In this document: piece by piece, positions 31,801 through 32,852 of the stretch
Position numbering within the stretch: the stretch's first letter is position 1
How the letters are laid out: every line of letters starts with the position of its first letter
Translations under genes and position numbers: made by a program
NCBI GenBank assembly: GCA_903868035.1
Contig: CAIPTQ010000185.1
Location: forward strand, 1 to 32,852
Length of the DNA: 32,852 nt
Reading direction: 5' to 3'
Origin: an uncultured Phycisphaerales bacterium
Lineage (GTDB): Bacteria > Planctomycetota > Phycisphaerae > WQYP01
The notes under the pieces: model-generated
Seen by the model: the letters and a program-made list of their open reading frames with translations, nothing else
Database searches by the model: none
Told to the model about the DNA's origin: nothing

Positions 31801-32852
31801 ACATAGAGGGAACCCCCGGAACCGCCGCCGGAATGGGCGGAGCTGTTGTTGCCGTTGGAGGAAATGACGCCGTCGAGGAGCAGCAGACTCGAGACGTTGA
31901 GCGTGATGGCCCCGCCGCCGGCACCGGAGGCAGCGCCTTCCCAAGTCGAGCCGCTGGAGCCCAGATCGGTAGGCGTCATGAGGGTGCCGTAGGTGGTGCC
32001 GCCGGGATTGACCCAATCCTGGCCATAAGAACCGGCACCGCCATAACCGCCGCCGCCGCCGCCGTTACCGTTGGCGTTGGGTCGAATCGACGCGCCGGGT
32101 CCGATGCCGCTGGTGCGGTAGGCGGTCTGGCTGGCGTACCCCTGGCCATCGGCGGAGATGCGCGAACCGGCATCGACGGCCAGGTTCAACACATTCAGGG
32201 TCACGCCGCTGCCGGCCCAACTGGTGGAACCGTCGGGATTGGTTAACTGGCCAGTGTTGTTCTTGGACAGGGTGATCAAAGTGGAACTGCCGGTGATCCG
32301 GAGGAGGCCATCGGTGGTGAGGGTGGTGCCGCCACCGAGCGTGACACTGGCCTTGTCATCGAGGGTGACATTGGTGAAATGGAGCGTGGAATCGGCGGGG
32401 AAGATGGCGTTTTCGTAAACCGAGAGGCTCATGGGTGCGGTGCTGGTGTCCAGGAAGAGGACCGATCCGACGGCACCATAGTAGCCGTTCCAGCCCCAAC
32501 CGCCGACAGTAGTGGAGAAGACAAATCCGCTGAATGCCGGCGCGGCCGCGTAGTAGACCGCGATGCGTCCGCCACCGCCGCCGCCGGCATAGGCGCTGGC
32601 CGAACCGCCGCAGGCTTCCAAGTGGCCGCTACCGGCCAGGGTGCCGGTGGTGACATGGAGGGAACCGCCGGAGCCGCCGCCGGAATGGGCGGAGCTGTTG
32701 TTGCCGTTGGAGGAGATGACGCCATCGAGGAGCAGCAGACCCGAGACGTTGAGCGTGATGGCCCCGCCGCCGGCACCGGAGGCAGCGCCTTCCCAAGTCG
32801 AGCCGCTGGAGCCCAGATCGGTGGGCGTCATGAGCGTGCCGTAGGTGGTGCC
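7851..32852 (-). CDS. Giant secreted multidomain protein (at least 8333 aa, N-terminus outside window)
   Basis: One uninterrupted frame of 25 kb, of the order of 0.8 MDa as seen, with its 5' end beyond the right edge. The ATG at 32831 is not the start. The 21 bases before it continue in frame and encode GTTYGTL, the same residues that precede the matching Met one repeat later. Order from N to C: five glycine-rich units; LamG-like domain; five CARDB; SbsA-type Ig, lectin-like module, SbsA-type Ig; two CARDB; three Ig/FN3 pairs; CARDB; two homologous superblocks, each PKD plus four CARDB plus unnamed beta modules; a helical segment of about 450 residues; Ig, PPC-like and PKD-like modules; and a dockerin-like Ca-binding pair at the end. 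No enzyme domain is seen. It is most likely an extracellular adhesin, matrix or fibre protein. The export signal would be off-window. The block features below divide it up. Confidence 0.93.
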   Translation of the reverse strand, partial: GTTYGTLMTPTDLGSSGSTWEGAASGAGGGAITLNVSGLLLLDGVISSNGNNSSAHSGGGSGGSLHVTTGTLAGSGHLEACGGSASAYAGGGGGGRIAVYYAAAPAFSGFVFSTTVGGWGWNGYYGAVGSVLFLDTSTAPMSLSVYENAIFPADSTLHFTNVTLDDKASVTLGGGTTLTTDGLLRITGSSTLITLSKNNTGQLTNPDGSTSWAGSGVTLNVLNLAVDAGSRISADGQGYASQTAYRTSGIGPGASIRPNANGNGGGGGGYGGAGSYGQDWVNPGGTTYGTLMTPTDLGSSGSTWEGAASGAGGGAITLNVSSLLLLDGVISSNGNNSSAHSGGGSGGSLYVTTGTLAGSGHLEACGGSASAYAGGGGGGGRIAVYFDEASTFTGFTTTTAAGGWGWGGRYGATGSVVFLDTSITPNRLFIYENVVFPNDSALHFASVTLDDAATVTLGGGSTLTVDGLLSIRGNSTLYTLSRNNTGLITNPDGSTSWAGVGVTLIASNLTLESGSYINADGQGYATQTAWRSGGIGPGGPSRINNNGNGSGGGGYGGVGGSGNDWVNGAGSTYGSALQPVDLGSSGSSYESNPSGAGGGAIRIIVAGTLALNGLISANGTNGPSHAAGGSGGSIWVTTGTLSGTGHFAASGGSSGNWAGGGGGGGRIAIYYHDGSGFSGYLASTTAAGSGWQSGTRGTVAFFDTSAGTGDGQMRLFVHENLALPTGAYSFLSVTLGDPALSGATLTLAAGTTLTVVQNLIIRNGATLTIGGGSIISAASVSITGSSAHATYIICQSLNTTAQVLLPDGTTGWNGQGVTFNVGNMVVDAWSRISADSQGYTGGSVAYQAGNGPGGGIAYGGGWHGAGGGYGGVGGTEAYGGTGGAAYGSWTQPTDLGSGGSSDDHSEDWGGNGGGAIRLVVLGQLSLDGVISANGTAGGWPAGSGGSGGSIWVTTSVLTGAGHLEARGGDWRYGGYGAGGGGGRIAVYYHDGGGFTGFTASTAAPGASAGAAQFGSVVFFDTSVSGNYLCIFENLVLGQDTELHVGALTLADAATLTLGGGSVLRIDGALTITGNSTIYCLGKNTNTQISGVWAGAGVALYAAEGVVDAGSSISADGFGYAGGGSPYAVGSGPGGGIAYGGGWRGAGGGYGGAGGHEAYGGTGGSPYGSAVYPTDLGSGGSCDDHSEDFGGAGGGAIRLVIAGTLTLNGTISANGAVGGSPGGSGGAGGSIWVTVATLAGAGTYQANGGNWRYGGYGVGGGGGRVAVYFNDASGYTGFAGSSVAGGASAYAAQAGTLGFFLKSPAHPAGYALSFDGTGDYVISGAAGTGVLPLTIEAWVQPVLRADGTDFPSNVMSADVGGGHGVGFGVNVWAEGAQLTVEYRDGFRKLNGLSLVAGQWYHVAVAYTADHVSTYLNGVLVDDFAYTPVAGTDATSFFVGKFNNDTGLGTTRFFAGTIDEVRIWNTARSVEQINAGLDRTYSGAEAGLVYAFRFDETYGNTCFDQTLADQRLTFGAEPNMPTRVLSTAPISGADLQVDSGSATPAQALSGQTVTVNWNVLNQGLGAASDGWTDAVFLSTKNFLDNSALFLGELAHASSLAAGDNYSGSLDLAIPTVAAGHYYLLVVTDRWDTQAETDETNNVYPFDFSVISGQLPDLTTTAARAPPAADWGQTITVSWDVQNIGPATALSAWFDTVYLAPVDHLTSAAIPLVTVGTGAYLPLAHNGTYTVTRDVTIPLDRAAGMYYLLFVSDANSQIYEGDESNNLWAIGIDLPGPDLAVTGVTAPVTGSVGETITVGWTTSNSGLGKALGTWVDRVYITDDVGQTSHYRQLTWQDQAAHSGLAAVSGSPANTYTTSGKSITIPMDMGFGTRYLVFVTDADGTQPETDNTNNTFVQAITLLPVNLVVTSVSVDAVATWGQAVQVDYQVENNLAGDALANWVDAIYLSDTPDLHGNYVFLTNVTSSSRAQTSVPSGPRSAPDALNAYTAHLALTLPTPTLHGLSYIVVKVNSNSAQPETDGTDNLGSAAIHMLAPDLTITDVNPQVITTGVGQVVHVTWTGHNDGDGAALWAWTDYVYISSSPTFDGTAVLLGTRAAGMSTLAAGATYAASLDVVVPQVLTLPYGRVSAGDTLYFHVVADGGAALPELNEGNNAGSAAVVIEDRLGPRVMTMTPNGQINYTVSSVRVVFNEAIAAGSFTNAAVQVTTPSGTVDSSLVTVTAVDEKTFDVSFPLQTADGTYTLTFLPAIRDVAGNPLARLAYANDFEAGAGPGWSTGLTGISDYSTTFLGEFSNDTATLTLAGLPAHSGVELVWDLYIIDSWDGYSDRFGFSVTGRPASEFDYSFCVYNYAAQSFPRTPDAALNFYNGDWVDDVYRNVTYGMMDGGTQLQVGFYGRNLEGAWNEGWGLDNVKVYLSGAGGGNESESFTIERFGPSVIGTAPAAIVYDPFNSMDVTFNEPINPATFTTSAATLTGPNGVVALTSVQHMAGNTWRVGFATQVQGGVYTLTVGPSVTDRAGNLMNQNGNLINGETDDAYVRTVELKIANLAPTIDVSTVAAAWGQEITVTWTVTNHGTGYANADWIDKVYLSGSATSVTADASGFADEAITAQTPLAPGAYYSIRRTYTVPADAVRGARYLVVVTDKNGAQIETDKTDNLVSAPITITAPDLTVGEITWLPVTLRDGQQVTFSARIDNVGEGATVGSFLVRFEVDGQFLGRQTVATLVAGGGSVTVTQAWTVMPGTHSVRVVADENNQAGEIDETNNSRTAALPTVADETAPVITALMPQDQKRVRASVLLQATATDNVGVAAYEFAIMPAGGNWTTLGSNASGSWSLVTTGYADGSYQIRVTAADAAGNASTLAQTYVIDNTAPAARVLAATEREFGVDLSWSAAAETDFAYYRLYRSTTAGHGYGAINGAMTGTTFRDTSVLVGQRYYYVLAAIDQVGNVGAYSNEVTAVPLGDVTAPAISGFNPASGTRWATDIMLSVQATDNVGVASYVFDYSTDGQTWARIAGGAAAAVAWNVRGLGTNVYQVRASVYDAAGNFSVMTRSYTVDHDAPGVPANLRVSAAQLALVVAWDSVVASDFRYYGLYKSVNGGAMTFLLNTTSTVYIDGAVTAGGTYAYQVVSVDDLGNVSAASAAASGSPLLDVTAPVMRAVSPAEGTATNGILNIQGAATDNVRVASFAFYYRLVGTLPWNAIGTDSVPTIIGATWTGQYAWDTRSVAEGMYTVRVVAVDPGGNTSEMLRGCQVDRTAPDMPGMMVVDNLLSGGRLDISWEATTAGDWAGYGVYRSENENGPFVRLTTTPQLSYEDSGLTNGTTYYYTITVWDRVGNESAMPAAVSGAPTAECDVAVQGMAFSPANPVINRQGTVVITLANAGPANASGSVRLYDGAAEAGNLIGTATFAAGAGVWTTVNVAWTPATAGAHTLLAALGGITPTDTDSSNDSETALVVVNVPPVAVAGGSRTGDWNTAVDFSGAQSTDADGLIVGYHWDFGDGQSALQGVTTHAYMLPGVYTATLTVTDDRGATATDTAQVTIRDTRADLVVSNLAWNPVEPQERDDVTITATIANVGNGPTLFGFFATYYIDGQYAGYQRVNGLLAKDGTTTATFHWTATKGLHTVRVAADDIQNNVAETNENNNDLTTNLTLQQIYFPDLAMTDLACVIPADGVVSSQQALVATAVIHNLGDADAQDFWVTLYLDGQQAARQHVNTLVVGAQQTLTFNFTPVGGVHTLRVMADDPVAVVNEGANGRGNNAASLQLPALTLNYPDLVLESLNVLPRETVLSDGTSLDMSAVVRNGGTVAVEKRFTVTFYADGAYVGSRDITYLAAGATATVALQTPATPGTHNLRAVVDEAQAIDESNRGNNEQTVTTAALTMMYADLTVTNITWLPVTPGYGQTVYFTVTVSDLTVVSTLDHCIFALYLDNGEIGRQELPRITGHSSVSFVMQWSAVTAPATLGHPNVHTIKGVVDIGGAIHEETKENNTYVSVAGFQVSDNFVISLDAGGGAADELGGLLYTNTQVAQFTAKVARGSNANIAVTPADGVSVKWTVIKFGEAYVDEQGNTQRHPDEEIVPNRDMTWNPVEQTFGGTVDLITFGTGNYAVRVTADDGVNAAAANKNFSVIEEVNFTLTTDKPVYLRAQPVTITGEVTTLGGNAIVGAKVFIMISKGEAEFSEYLATQNFFDQNTKKMTTYTDADGKFSVVNYPLWGDVGHYAVNAYIYSHLYGTSGQCGYGIIGMDLTPRNYAVEALKNSSRNTVVTLGNPSDDPLTNVRVTFEDLDPNDNVTATLIGNVPNVLEPGASIPLTVAANFPESAPDSAAFRITVTTAEGLTATSTVRYTLRTPTASPRLNPGDTSLALHPGDTVVRTITLTNGGMGTMTAVDLIPPSILPWVSFSGLTVTTLAPGASTTFNVVIAPPADTPLGLYVDRVGVTDGTRTAYTGLSVEVTSATRGALSFVVSNDAGQVVANAEITLIGQTPVHAVSASGAESYYYNRYYVTTNAAGIATAAEMVLDTYDYAVAAPGHDRYTGNVAVEPGSEAKIVTVVLTAVPLSYKWTVTPITIEDRYEITLNLTFAVDIPKPQFAFLPPWVCVPQVVVTDMYEEVIIVNPSLVELHDVQVVTVGVHGGMTLSSGGLIGTLLPQSSVVLALGIMPGDYGYLNGRDTYLHITGTYVAFDPQTLLPLDEEMALAGNIPLVNPRATNDVVHVTMGDDSVDLKLPNLDDMQGDGLDKLPDGGGGGGGGMGGTVTELVKLQINQTATMEREGFDAQLELTSGINQPLVGLSIAPRVTDELGRDVTDRFYIVPPEVTGIGAIDGSANLDAYGRMTGRWTLIPGDGLGGTDLAGKTYYVKAVMSYFVGEGYHQVITNEVAIVIHPQPKLYFHYYIPQNVLADEPFKLGLLVENVGDGIARNLTIASGQPKITENDSGLLIKFEIVGCSFGSQTGDVITLVMGDVQPHMDVNGYWIMTSSLDGRFVEFTATIKHLAYKGIEINPLILGLTTEIIERDYLFADARDPNNCFTMIDRDGDGFPDYLINLTSGLHLPIIVPSDVTVTKSPTPDSRTMDMTVAATDGYVCVILPDAMPTSNLRSITRHNADGTETTLSGNNFWKKDGKIYFVDKLGYIDADGYSHATAGLYTLDFRSALAVKELVSAPIEFNIIAVDTDSLVETNNIAEYILHLPPEGSNSQLATYELKKPIFYIPTPMTAGQKAAIQAKIRNDGVDPETGVLDFYDQADGGVETLIGSVDITALKGLHVQTAVIDWTPTVAGQHTLRARVRNSDSPGYQMEQTVTVNAKPFADAGADFFADVDTTATFDGTRSSDENGYVRLFMWDFGDNTIWSNGPRPTHTYTHSGTYRVHMIVKDDNGAMTEDVMQITVNETRPDLFAEALYASPTTPDEGQDVTITGRIRNVGASASESFYVGLYVDNAYAGLVQVTAPIVPTAYVDVNFHWTATTGNHIFKMVANDMGGFDEPDLLNNVRSTALNPNQIYFPDLLVNAITESAAPSTALAWGTPITLNAEIKNSGTGQAGRFRVDFLVDDQYVGYATVNGLDYADGANTTTASVTWTPTPGAHKITALADHPFAYIAEMDKTNNTLDYAAPALNLTYADLAVTALQFWPADGRLEAGQPLVAYVTVSNNSTVNVPVEFPVTLFANNVQVATANVPNLAAGASTTVTLYWNAEAGTYNLRATANPDGLIPETATNNNSMGQLGMVIQRLAPDLAVQPITITGAARMGEDVTLNIRLANVGTGQTGNPFNVRLYVNEVLVNTVRVTQNILGGRFYNWSPTWTVAGTNPAQFAVRVVADANGELAESATANNVREAAFAIQPSYLLTLPAVPALLTTDPLHITLGVHDSTNPGQALGDTSGVTAMVRLYDASNTLLSSTPMTFDGAAFVLAGGALPAGNYRAVVVITGPRQTVQRTLTLTVAQDYAVTTGVSPVGDPGRSILTTSDGLLISGTVLRVDSTPVAGAAVTLDVTHDGSTRRFTATTAADGSYTYVFAPLPNDAGAFTVTASANVDALTRSASADFAIQGLLLTVDSADVSVSAHAAAQRTFTLLNLGTLAQESLLVTITRTAGAAGTAGASAVPVTLAAGASTTFTVTFSPGDYVGSAEFTVAVASSVSGVGATVERAIRVVSNPPLASLTVIGTEELDVGLLRGQVWEHILVLRNDGYADLTDLAFVNPEIPWITVYQPAVTLLHPGDTATVRVLFTPPADADMTGYADGFTINSNAGARVVPIHVEVTRSSTLNLQVTLASRFDTPIAGATISLTLVSSIYRYKANPAVVAASQHLTGTTTSAGVYTFMGMLAGRYQVEIRAANCDTISEIWDLTPTSGTAAKAVTMNLNPFALNVSQSTSTDPLNLGQTQLGLVMATNADTRLITDRPGAEYVIQRTGFLEQRLSYLSLELNREFPDNTAFSLNNVTTSDIHNISITASGAIAGFISLQSLQLEKIPAHSSVVLSYRIVVDVSALPAGDQIIDGSLHITAGSLLGGEAYTELFFPIRVRVVDDANMQDGQPYNYVPYSGPWPTGPILYGERFIDQWFSQVNLTGTGATGHDVGRTQLTQDVLLDGEAVALKLDLTNVITQTIGITGARLIITNGAGADVTALFEVTAGTLPGSLAAGAALTTSWTIRPIRGNNLGGTEAAGLQYRVALELTYQINGQVDTRTFAPQTFTVKPEAQLVIRYEVNQSFNGDDHAVGITVIVTNLGPGTAQRVEIAPPSVGGGAFTLDYPQSAIFVDLPMGATQTAYNVWILRFANVVDISAITSTLTSGNAQVGTDSGLTFDAPVVQQFVGSRSMADLATALDQLLVAAKDKIQNEIHFLAEFYVGFARILRESKTLVNMDLGVQLYNMFGQMLRTGVSLVMGAKSLAKGITKWVVAGGVPGENILLQFTAVREMVKNIQKFTANMNKFGGQFNSVLDAALSQRASQSAIELLYKKLGELLQDNTTSVAEYEGYLETQVTYTRIRSDLAWDDFAALPDDPTSDQVTAMLDAVIARGGANIMGIADLESELDQMVSYTKQQLLWDKPSALFPIDTLYKEFTALTTTMQRLGTGAGGTQNLIATLQTWWFAAGENTLDGTGWRPVYQQTWDFGNIFINWRTMNRLEVMQWDNFAMHWNAVGTALLVSFMATSANAIGGLAGPMGDPFMQYFAKVSSDAVAAWIDALNTMQNAEWSMNLNLFRSAAKYLQQHQEETNGIWRMFFDIQNHIDYIIAHRAIDPAVTLAIQSLTFKDAVANAADPIALSIGEMNITNTSSISLQITPTVNVYAGELLIASFTGTVASLAAGATGTSKVMLTLPRSAFFGNSGYDLDITFDAYDPVSLSRGFAGPYYAHMYAGTAGELAQYRGQTATQPLGGPVGQDTSFERYVDIGSNISAIRILLTQADGADIDLHLYDAQGRHVGLNGAADEVGIPGATYSGAAGARQVITLTSLAAGRYRIVAKVNAALATDLFNVALLEIPYRPALLATSTESIDITTGSGEQAFTLDALEWGGIVGINNMQATLGTLTDSAGNVLPISGLTTSLAHGALNPGQSSNIAVHFTVEAEALEGDYTGLLTVTGTDAITGDPLAHTIQVAFHIDRTPPAVPQIAASANPVTTGRSINITGTCDANTRIELYVDDVLVGDTTTDDAGAFTYDGMYFTQGHHSIKARSVDATNNASAFSNVLDLAFEVDVIAPLTEATYAGTTDAGGVYQTPVVITLTATDQAGASGISLIQYAVNGGAWMTYTQAFTIANNGHVRLTYRATDNVGNAELTKIANFDLNVDSTPPSSSVQPLPATATSTQIPVAWSGQDNVGGTGLAFFDIYVSVDGGAFGLWLGATTQVTATYQGAQGHTYGFYSMATDASGNVQQTPTAAQAQIVVPVFNTAPDLAVGDSASVREGSWLTRTVTVIDPDVGDSWTATVDYGDGGGAQAVGVNVDQTISLGHMYRDNGSFTVTVTVTDSQQASKSAGFQVTVTNVAPTAHVVTGGTCQEGSTSYITVSQQNDPSPADLAAGFTYSYDFNGDGTFEITGSTSPTAVIPAAYLGTPGVKNVRARIFDKDGGSRLYTSFVVVTNAPPTVSVAPALAATAGQDMNATGAFADPGANETHTGLVDYGDGAGFAVLTVSDANKTFALSHNYALAGTYKITIRVMDNLRGVGVASTTVTVSAVNVNVAVQIDDGTAQRSEVTSVTYTFSAPIDHLADNAVTLVNSKGDAIHTTVTNPSGDHKTFVLAFSGAGTEGASITRGASLMDGSYTLVLHANLVFVTGTQTMAGGDTTSVFHRLFGDIDGDGYVGSNDLAAFRKALNKHYGETGFVAGFDFDGDGVITIVDYVQFTKRLGKRI
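7854..8030 (-). other. C-terminal dockerin type I-like domain
   Basis: The last 59 residues hold two Ca-binding loops of dockerin form, DIDGDGYVGSNDLAAF and DFDGDGVITIVDYVQF, 21 residues apart, followed by a basic tail (TKRLGKRI). In clostridia dockerins dock enzymes to cohesins of a cellulosome. In PVC bacteria they end many non-cellulosomal secreted proteins and the partner is often unknown. No cohesin domain is visible in this window. Confidence 0.85.
8031..11119 (-). other. C-terminal Ig-like, PPC-like and PKD-like modules
   Basis: In order: beta-rich modules; a PPC-like domain (ADIDLHLYDAQGRHVGLNGA, then LAAGRYRIVAKVN); an Ig-like domain (IELYVDDVLVGDTTTDDAGA, HSIKARSVDATNNAS); a domain with TATDQAGASGISLIQYAVNG (OmpL47-like pattern); an FN3-like domain; PKD-like domains (YGDGGGAQAVGVNV, FNGDGTFEITG, VDYGDGAGFAVLTV); and an Ig-like domain with VQIDDGTAQRSEVTSVTYTF just before the dockerin. 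That last arrangement is one I associate with large planctomycete proteins. Confidence 0.65.
11120..12475 (-). other. Helical segment of about 450 residues, family not recognised
   Basis: From about VVQQFVGSRSMADLATALDQ to HRAIDPAVTLAIQSLTFKDA. Unlike everything around it, this stretch is rich in Leu, Met, Gln, Asn, Lys and Trp in helical patterns: LVAAKDKIQNEIHFLAEFY, NMFGQMLRTGVSLVMGAKSL, VREMVKNIQKFTANMNKFGG, ALNTMQNAEWSMNLNLFRSA. One segment (AVGTALLVSFMATSANAIGG) is hydrophobic but carries polar residues and is not a clear membrane helix. There is no motif I can name. Codons are mixed, not G-biased as in the superblocks. Confidence 0.6.
12476..16965 (-). repeat. Superblock 2: PKD, four CARDB and unnamed beta modules
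   Basis: Second copy of the arrangement in superblock 1. It has PKD (VRLFMWDFGDNTIWSNG), four CARDB modules joined by QIYFPDL, LTYADL and LAPDL, two Ig or regulatory-like modules (ISGTVLRVDSTPVAGAAVTL), a module ending PWITVYQPAV and ADADMTGYADGFTI, a regulatory-like module (LASRFDTPIAGATISLTL), and a module with RPIRGNNLGGTEAAGLQYRV. Offsets of matching motifs from superblock 1 are about 5.4-5.5 kb throughout. It lacks the EF-hand-like linker and leads instead into the helical segment. Confidence 0.65.
16966..17999 (-). other. Linker region with an EF-hand-like loop
   Basis: About 345 residues between the superblocks. It contains a Ca-binding-type loop, IDRDGDGFPDYLINL (near 17740-17785), with the DxDxDG spacing of EF-hand or thrombospondin type 3 loops. 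It then has beta-rich sequence with CVILPDAMPTSNLRS, FWKKDGKIYFVDKLGYIDAD and NNIAEYILHLPPEG. I recognise no named domain over most of it. Confidence 0.5.
18000..22489 (-). repeat. Superblock 1: PKD, four CARDB and unnamed beta modules
   Basis: Starts with a PKD domain (STDADGLIVGYHWDFGDGQS). Four CARDB modules follow, joined by QIYFPDL, LNYPDL and MYADL. Next come a stretch with an MG2-like strand pattern (TTDKPVYLRAQPVTITGEV, then DADGKFSVVNYPL), an Ig-like module ending PWVSFSGLTV and ADTPLGLYVDRVGV, a carboxypeptidase-regulatory-like module (VVANAEITLIGQ), a Gly run (DGGGGGGGGMGG, near 18630) and a module with PGDGLGGTDLAGKTYYVK. The same order recurs about 5.4 kb further on in superblock 2, so the two arose by internal duplication. 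Coding third positions are strongly G-biased here. Confidence 0.65.
22490..22818 (-). other. Single CARDB domain of the giant protein
   Basis: CARDB-like module starting ECDVAVQGMAFSPANPVINR and ending DTDSSNDSETALVV, just before the first PKD domain. It is shorter than the N-terminal CARDB modules. Confidence 0.6.
22819..24545 (-). other. Three alternating Ig-like and FN3-like pairs
   Basis: Three similar units. Each has an Ig-like domain with DNVGVAAYEF, DNVGVASYVF or DNVRVASFAF, followed by an FN3-like domain with YYRLYRS, YYGLYKS or GYGVYRS and a Tyr-rich strand (RYYYVLAAIDQVGN, GTTYYYTITVWDRVGN). FN3 domains in bacterial secreted proteins act mostly as spacers or glycan contacts. The units are clearly related to each other, so this is an internal triplication. 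Confidence 0.75.
24546..25237 (-). other. Two CARDB domains of the giant protein
   Basis: CARDB modules six and seven, beginning at NLAPTIDVSTV and APDLTVGEITW and ending at ETDKTDN and EIDETNN. They link the SbsA-type Ig pair to the Ig/FN3 block. Confidence 0.8.
25238..26373 (-). other. SbsA-type Ig, lectin-like module, SbsA-type Ig
   Basis: Two Big_5/SbsA-like Ig domains, recognisable by VRVVFNEAIAAGSF and MDVTFNEPINPATF with GTYTLTF and RDVAGNPL-type ends, flank a module of about 170 residues (about 25590-26090). The module starts YANDFEAGAGPGWS and has WDLYIIDSWDGYSDRFGFSV and EGWGLDNVKVYL. It looks like a jelly-roll domain seen in other large secreted proteins; its ligand is unknown. 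Confidence 0.65.
26374..28262 (-). other. Five tandem CARDB domains of the giant protein
   Basis: Each module of about 120 residues starts with a PDLxV-type strand (ADLQV, PDLTT, PDLAV, VNLVV, PDLTI) and ends with the CARDB signature around an E-D/E-x-NN turn (ETDETNN, EGDESNN, ETDNTNN, ETDGTDN, ELNEGNN). CARDB is an Ig-like adhesion module of prokaryotic surface proteins. Modules three to five carry extra residues in loops, encoded by codons unlike the rest of the gene (see findings). Confidence 0.85.
28263..28949 (-). other. LamG-like concanavalin A-type domain of the giant protein
   Basis: Begins YALSFDGTGDYVI and continues LPLTIEAWVQP, GQWYHVAVAYTADHVSTYLN and FFAGTIDEVRIWNTARSVEQ, the standard order of a LamG/LamG_3 jelly roll of about 220 residues. 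Such domains bind glycans or proteins outside the cell, often with Ca. It separates the glycine-rich N-terminal array from the CARDB chain. Confidence 0.85.
28950..32852 (-). repeat. Five tandem glycine-rich repeat units
   Basis: N-terminal part of the giant protein. Unit starts, marked by the PTDLGSS-like motif, are at 32831, 31979, 31124, 30185 and 29345, giving periods of 852, 855, 939 and 840 nt; the last unit is cut short where LamG begins. Each unit has GAGGGAI, LLLDGVISSNGN, GGSGGS, GHLEA-GG, GGGGGRIAVYY, a V-FFDTS strand, TLGGGS-L and a closing Gly/Tyr-rich stretch (GGGYGGAGG). The pattern of short strands broken by Gly/Asn turns suggests a beta-helix or similar stacked fold. The first two units are nearly identical over their first third. 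Part of another unit runs off the right edge, so the true number is larger. Confidence 0.85.

Noticed and set aside
32829..32831. ATG at 32831 as the true start of the giant protein
   Set aside because: The frame is open up to the window edge, and the residues before this Met (GTTYGTL) match those before the equivalent Met at 31979 inside the protein.
28950..32852. CRISPR array or satellite in the repetitive right end
   Set aside because: The periods (840-939 bp) are multiples of three, the repeats are translated in one frame, and similarity between units follows the protein sequence. There is no short repeat-spacer pattern.

Overview
The window is GC-rich bacterial DNA that I would place in the PVC superphylum, probably Planctomycetota (Phycisphaerae-like) and less likely Verrucomicrobiota or Lentisphaerota. 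The basis is a protein with a C-terminal PEP-CTERM sorting signal, a C-terminal dockerin-type Ca-binding pair on a huge secreted protein, a secreted family PL4 rhamnogalacturonan lyase, very long CARDB/PKD/LamG multidomain proteins and small stem-loop repeats between genes. No rRNA, tRNA, CRISPR array or transposase is visible. The phylum is an inference from these protein styles, not from a marker phylogeny.

Layout. 1-631 (+) is the 3' third of a prolyl-tRNA synthetase gene, cut by the window edge. 639-2103 (-) holds two complete type II toxin-antitoxin modules: ParE/RelE toxin with ParD-like antitoxin, and VapC PIN toxin with Phd/YefM antitoxin. The second module has a convincing promoter and operator at 2170-2211. 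A decayed second copy of the proS 3' tail lies between the modules (1292-1384), so the first module sits inside a duplicated gene end. 2230-3606 (-) is an unrecognised cytoplasmic protein. 3808-5835 (+) is the secreted PL4 lyase with a glycine-rich insert. 5936-7090 (+) is an exported TPR-like protein. 7116-7847 (-) is a PEP-CTERM protein.

The remaining 25 kb (7851-32852, -) is one uninterrupted reading frame. It encodes at least 8333 residues and still lacks its N-terminus at the right edge. From N to C it has five glycine-rich repeat units of about 280-313 residues, a LamG-like lectin domain, five CARDB domains, SbsA-type Ig domains around a lectin-like module, two CARDB domains, three Ig/FN3 pairs, one CARDB, and two homologous superblocks of about 1,500 residues (PKD, four CARDB and unnamed beta modules). 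These are followed by a helical segment of about 450 residues with no family I recognise, a run of Ig/PKD-like domains and a dockerin-like domain. The PEP-CTERM gene begins 3 nt after its stop, so the two are probably co-transcribed.

How the genes may work together (inference): the giant protein and the PEP-CTERM protein look like a cell-surface or matrix pair. The PL4 lyase points to pectin (rhamnogalacturonan I) use. The toxin-antitoxin pairs are stability cargo. Most worth pursuing are the giant gene itself (superblock duplication, near-identical tandem units, an internal switch of codon style, palindromic codon-discordant insertions in three adjacent CARDB modules, the helical island) and the toxin-antitoxin module lodged between two proS gene ends.
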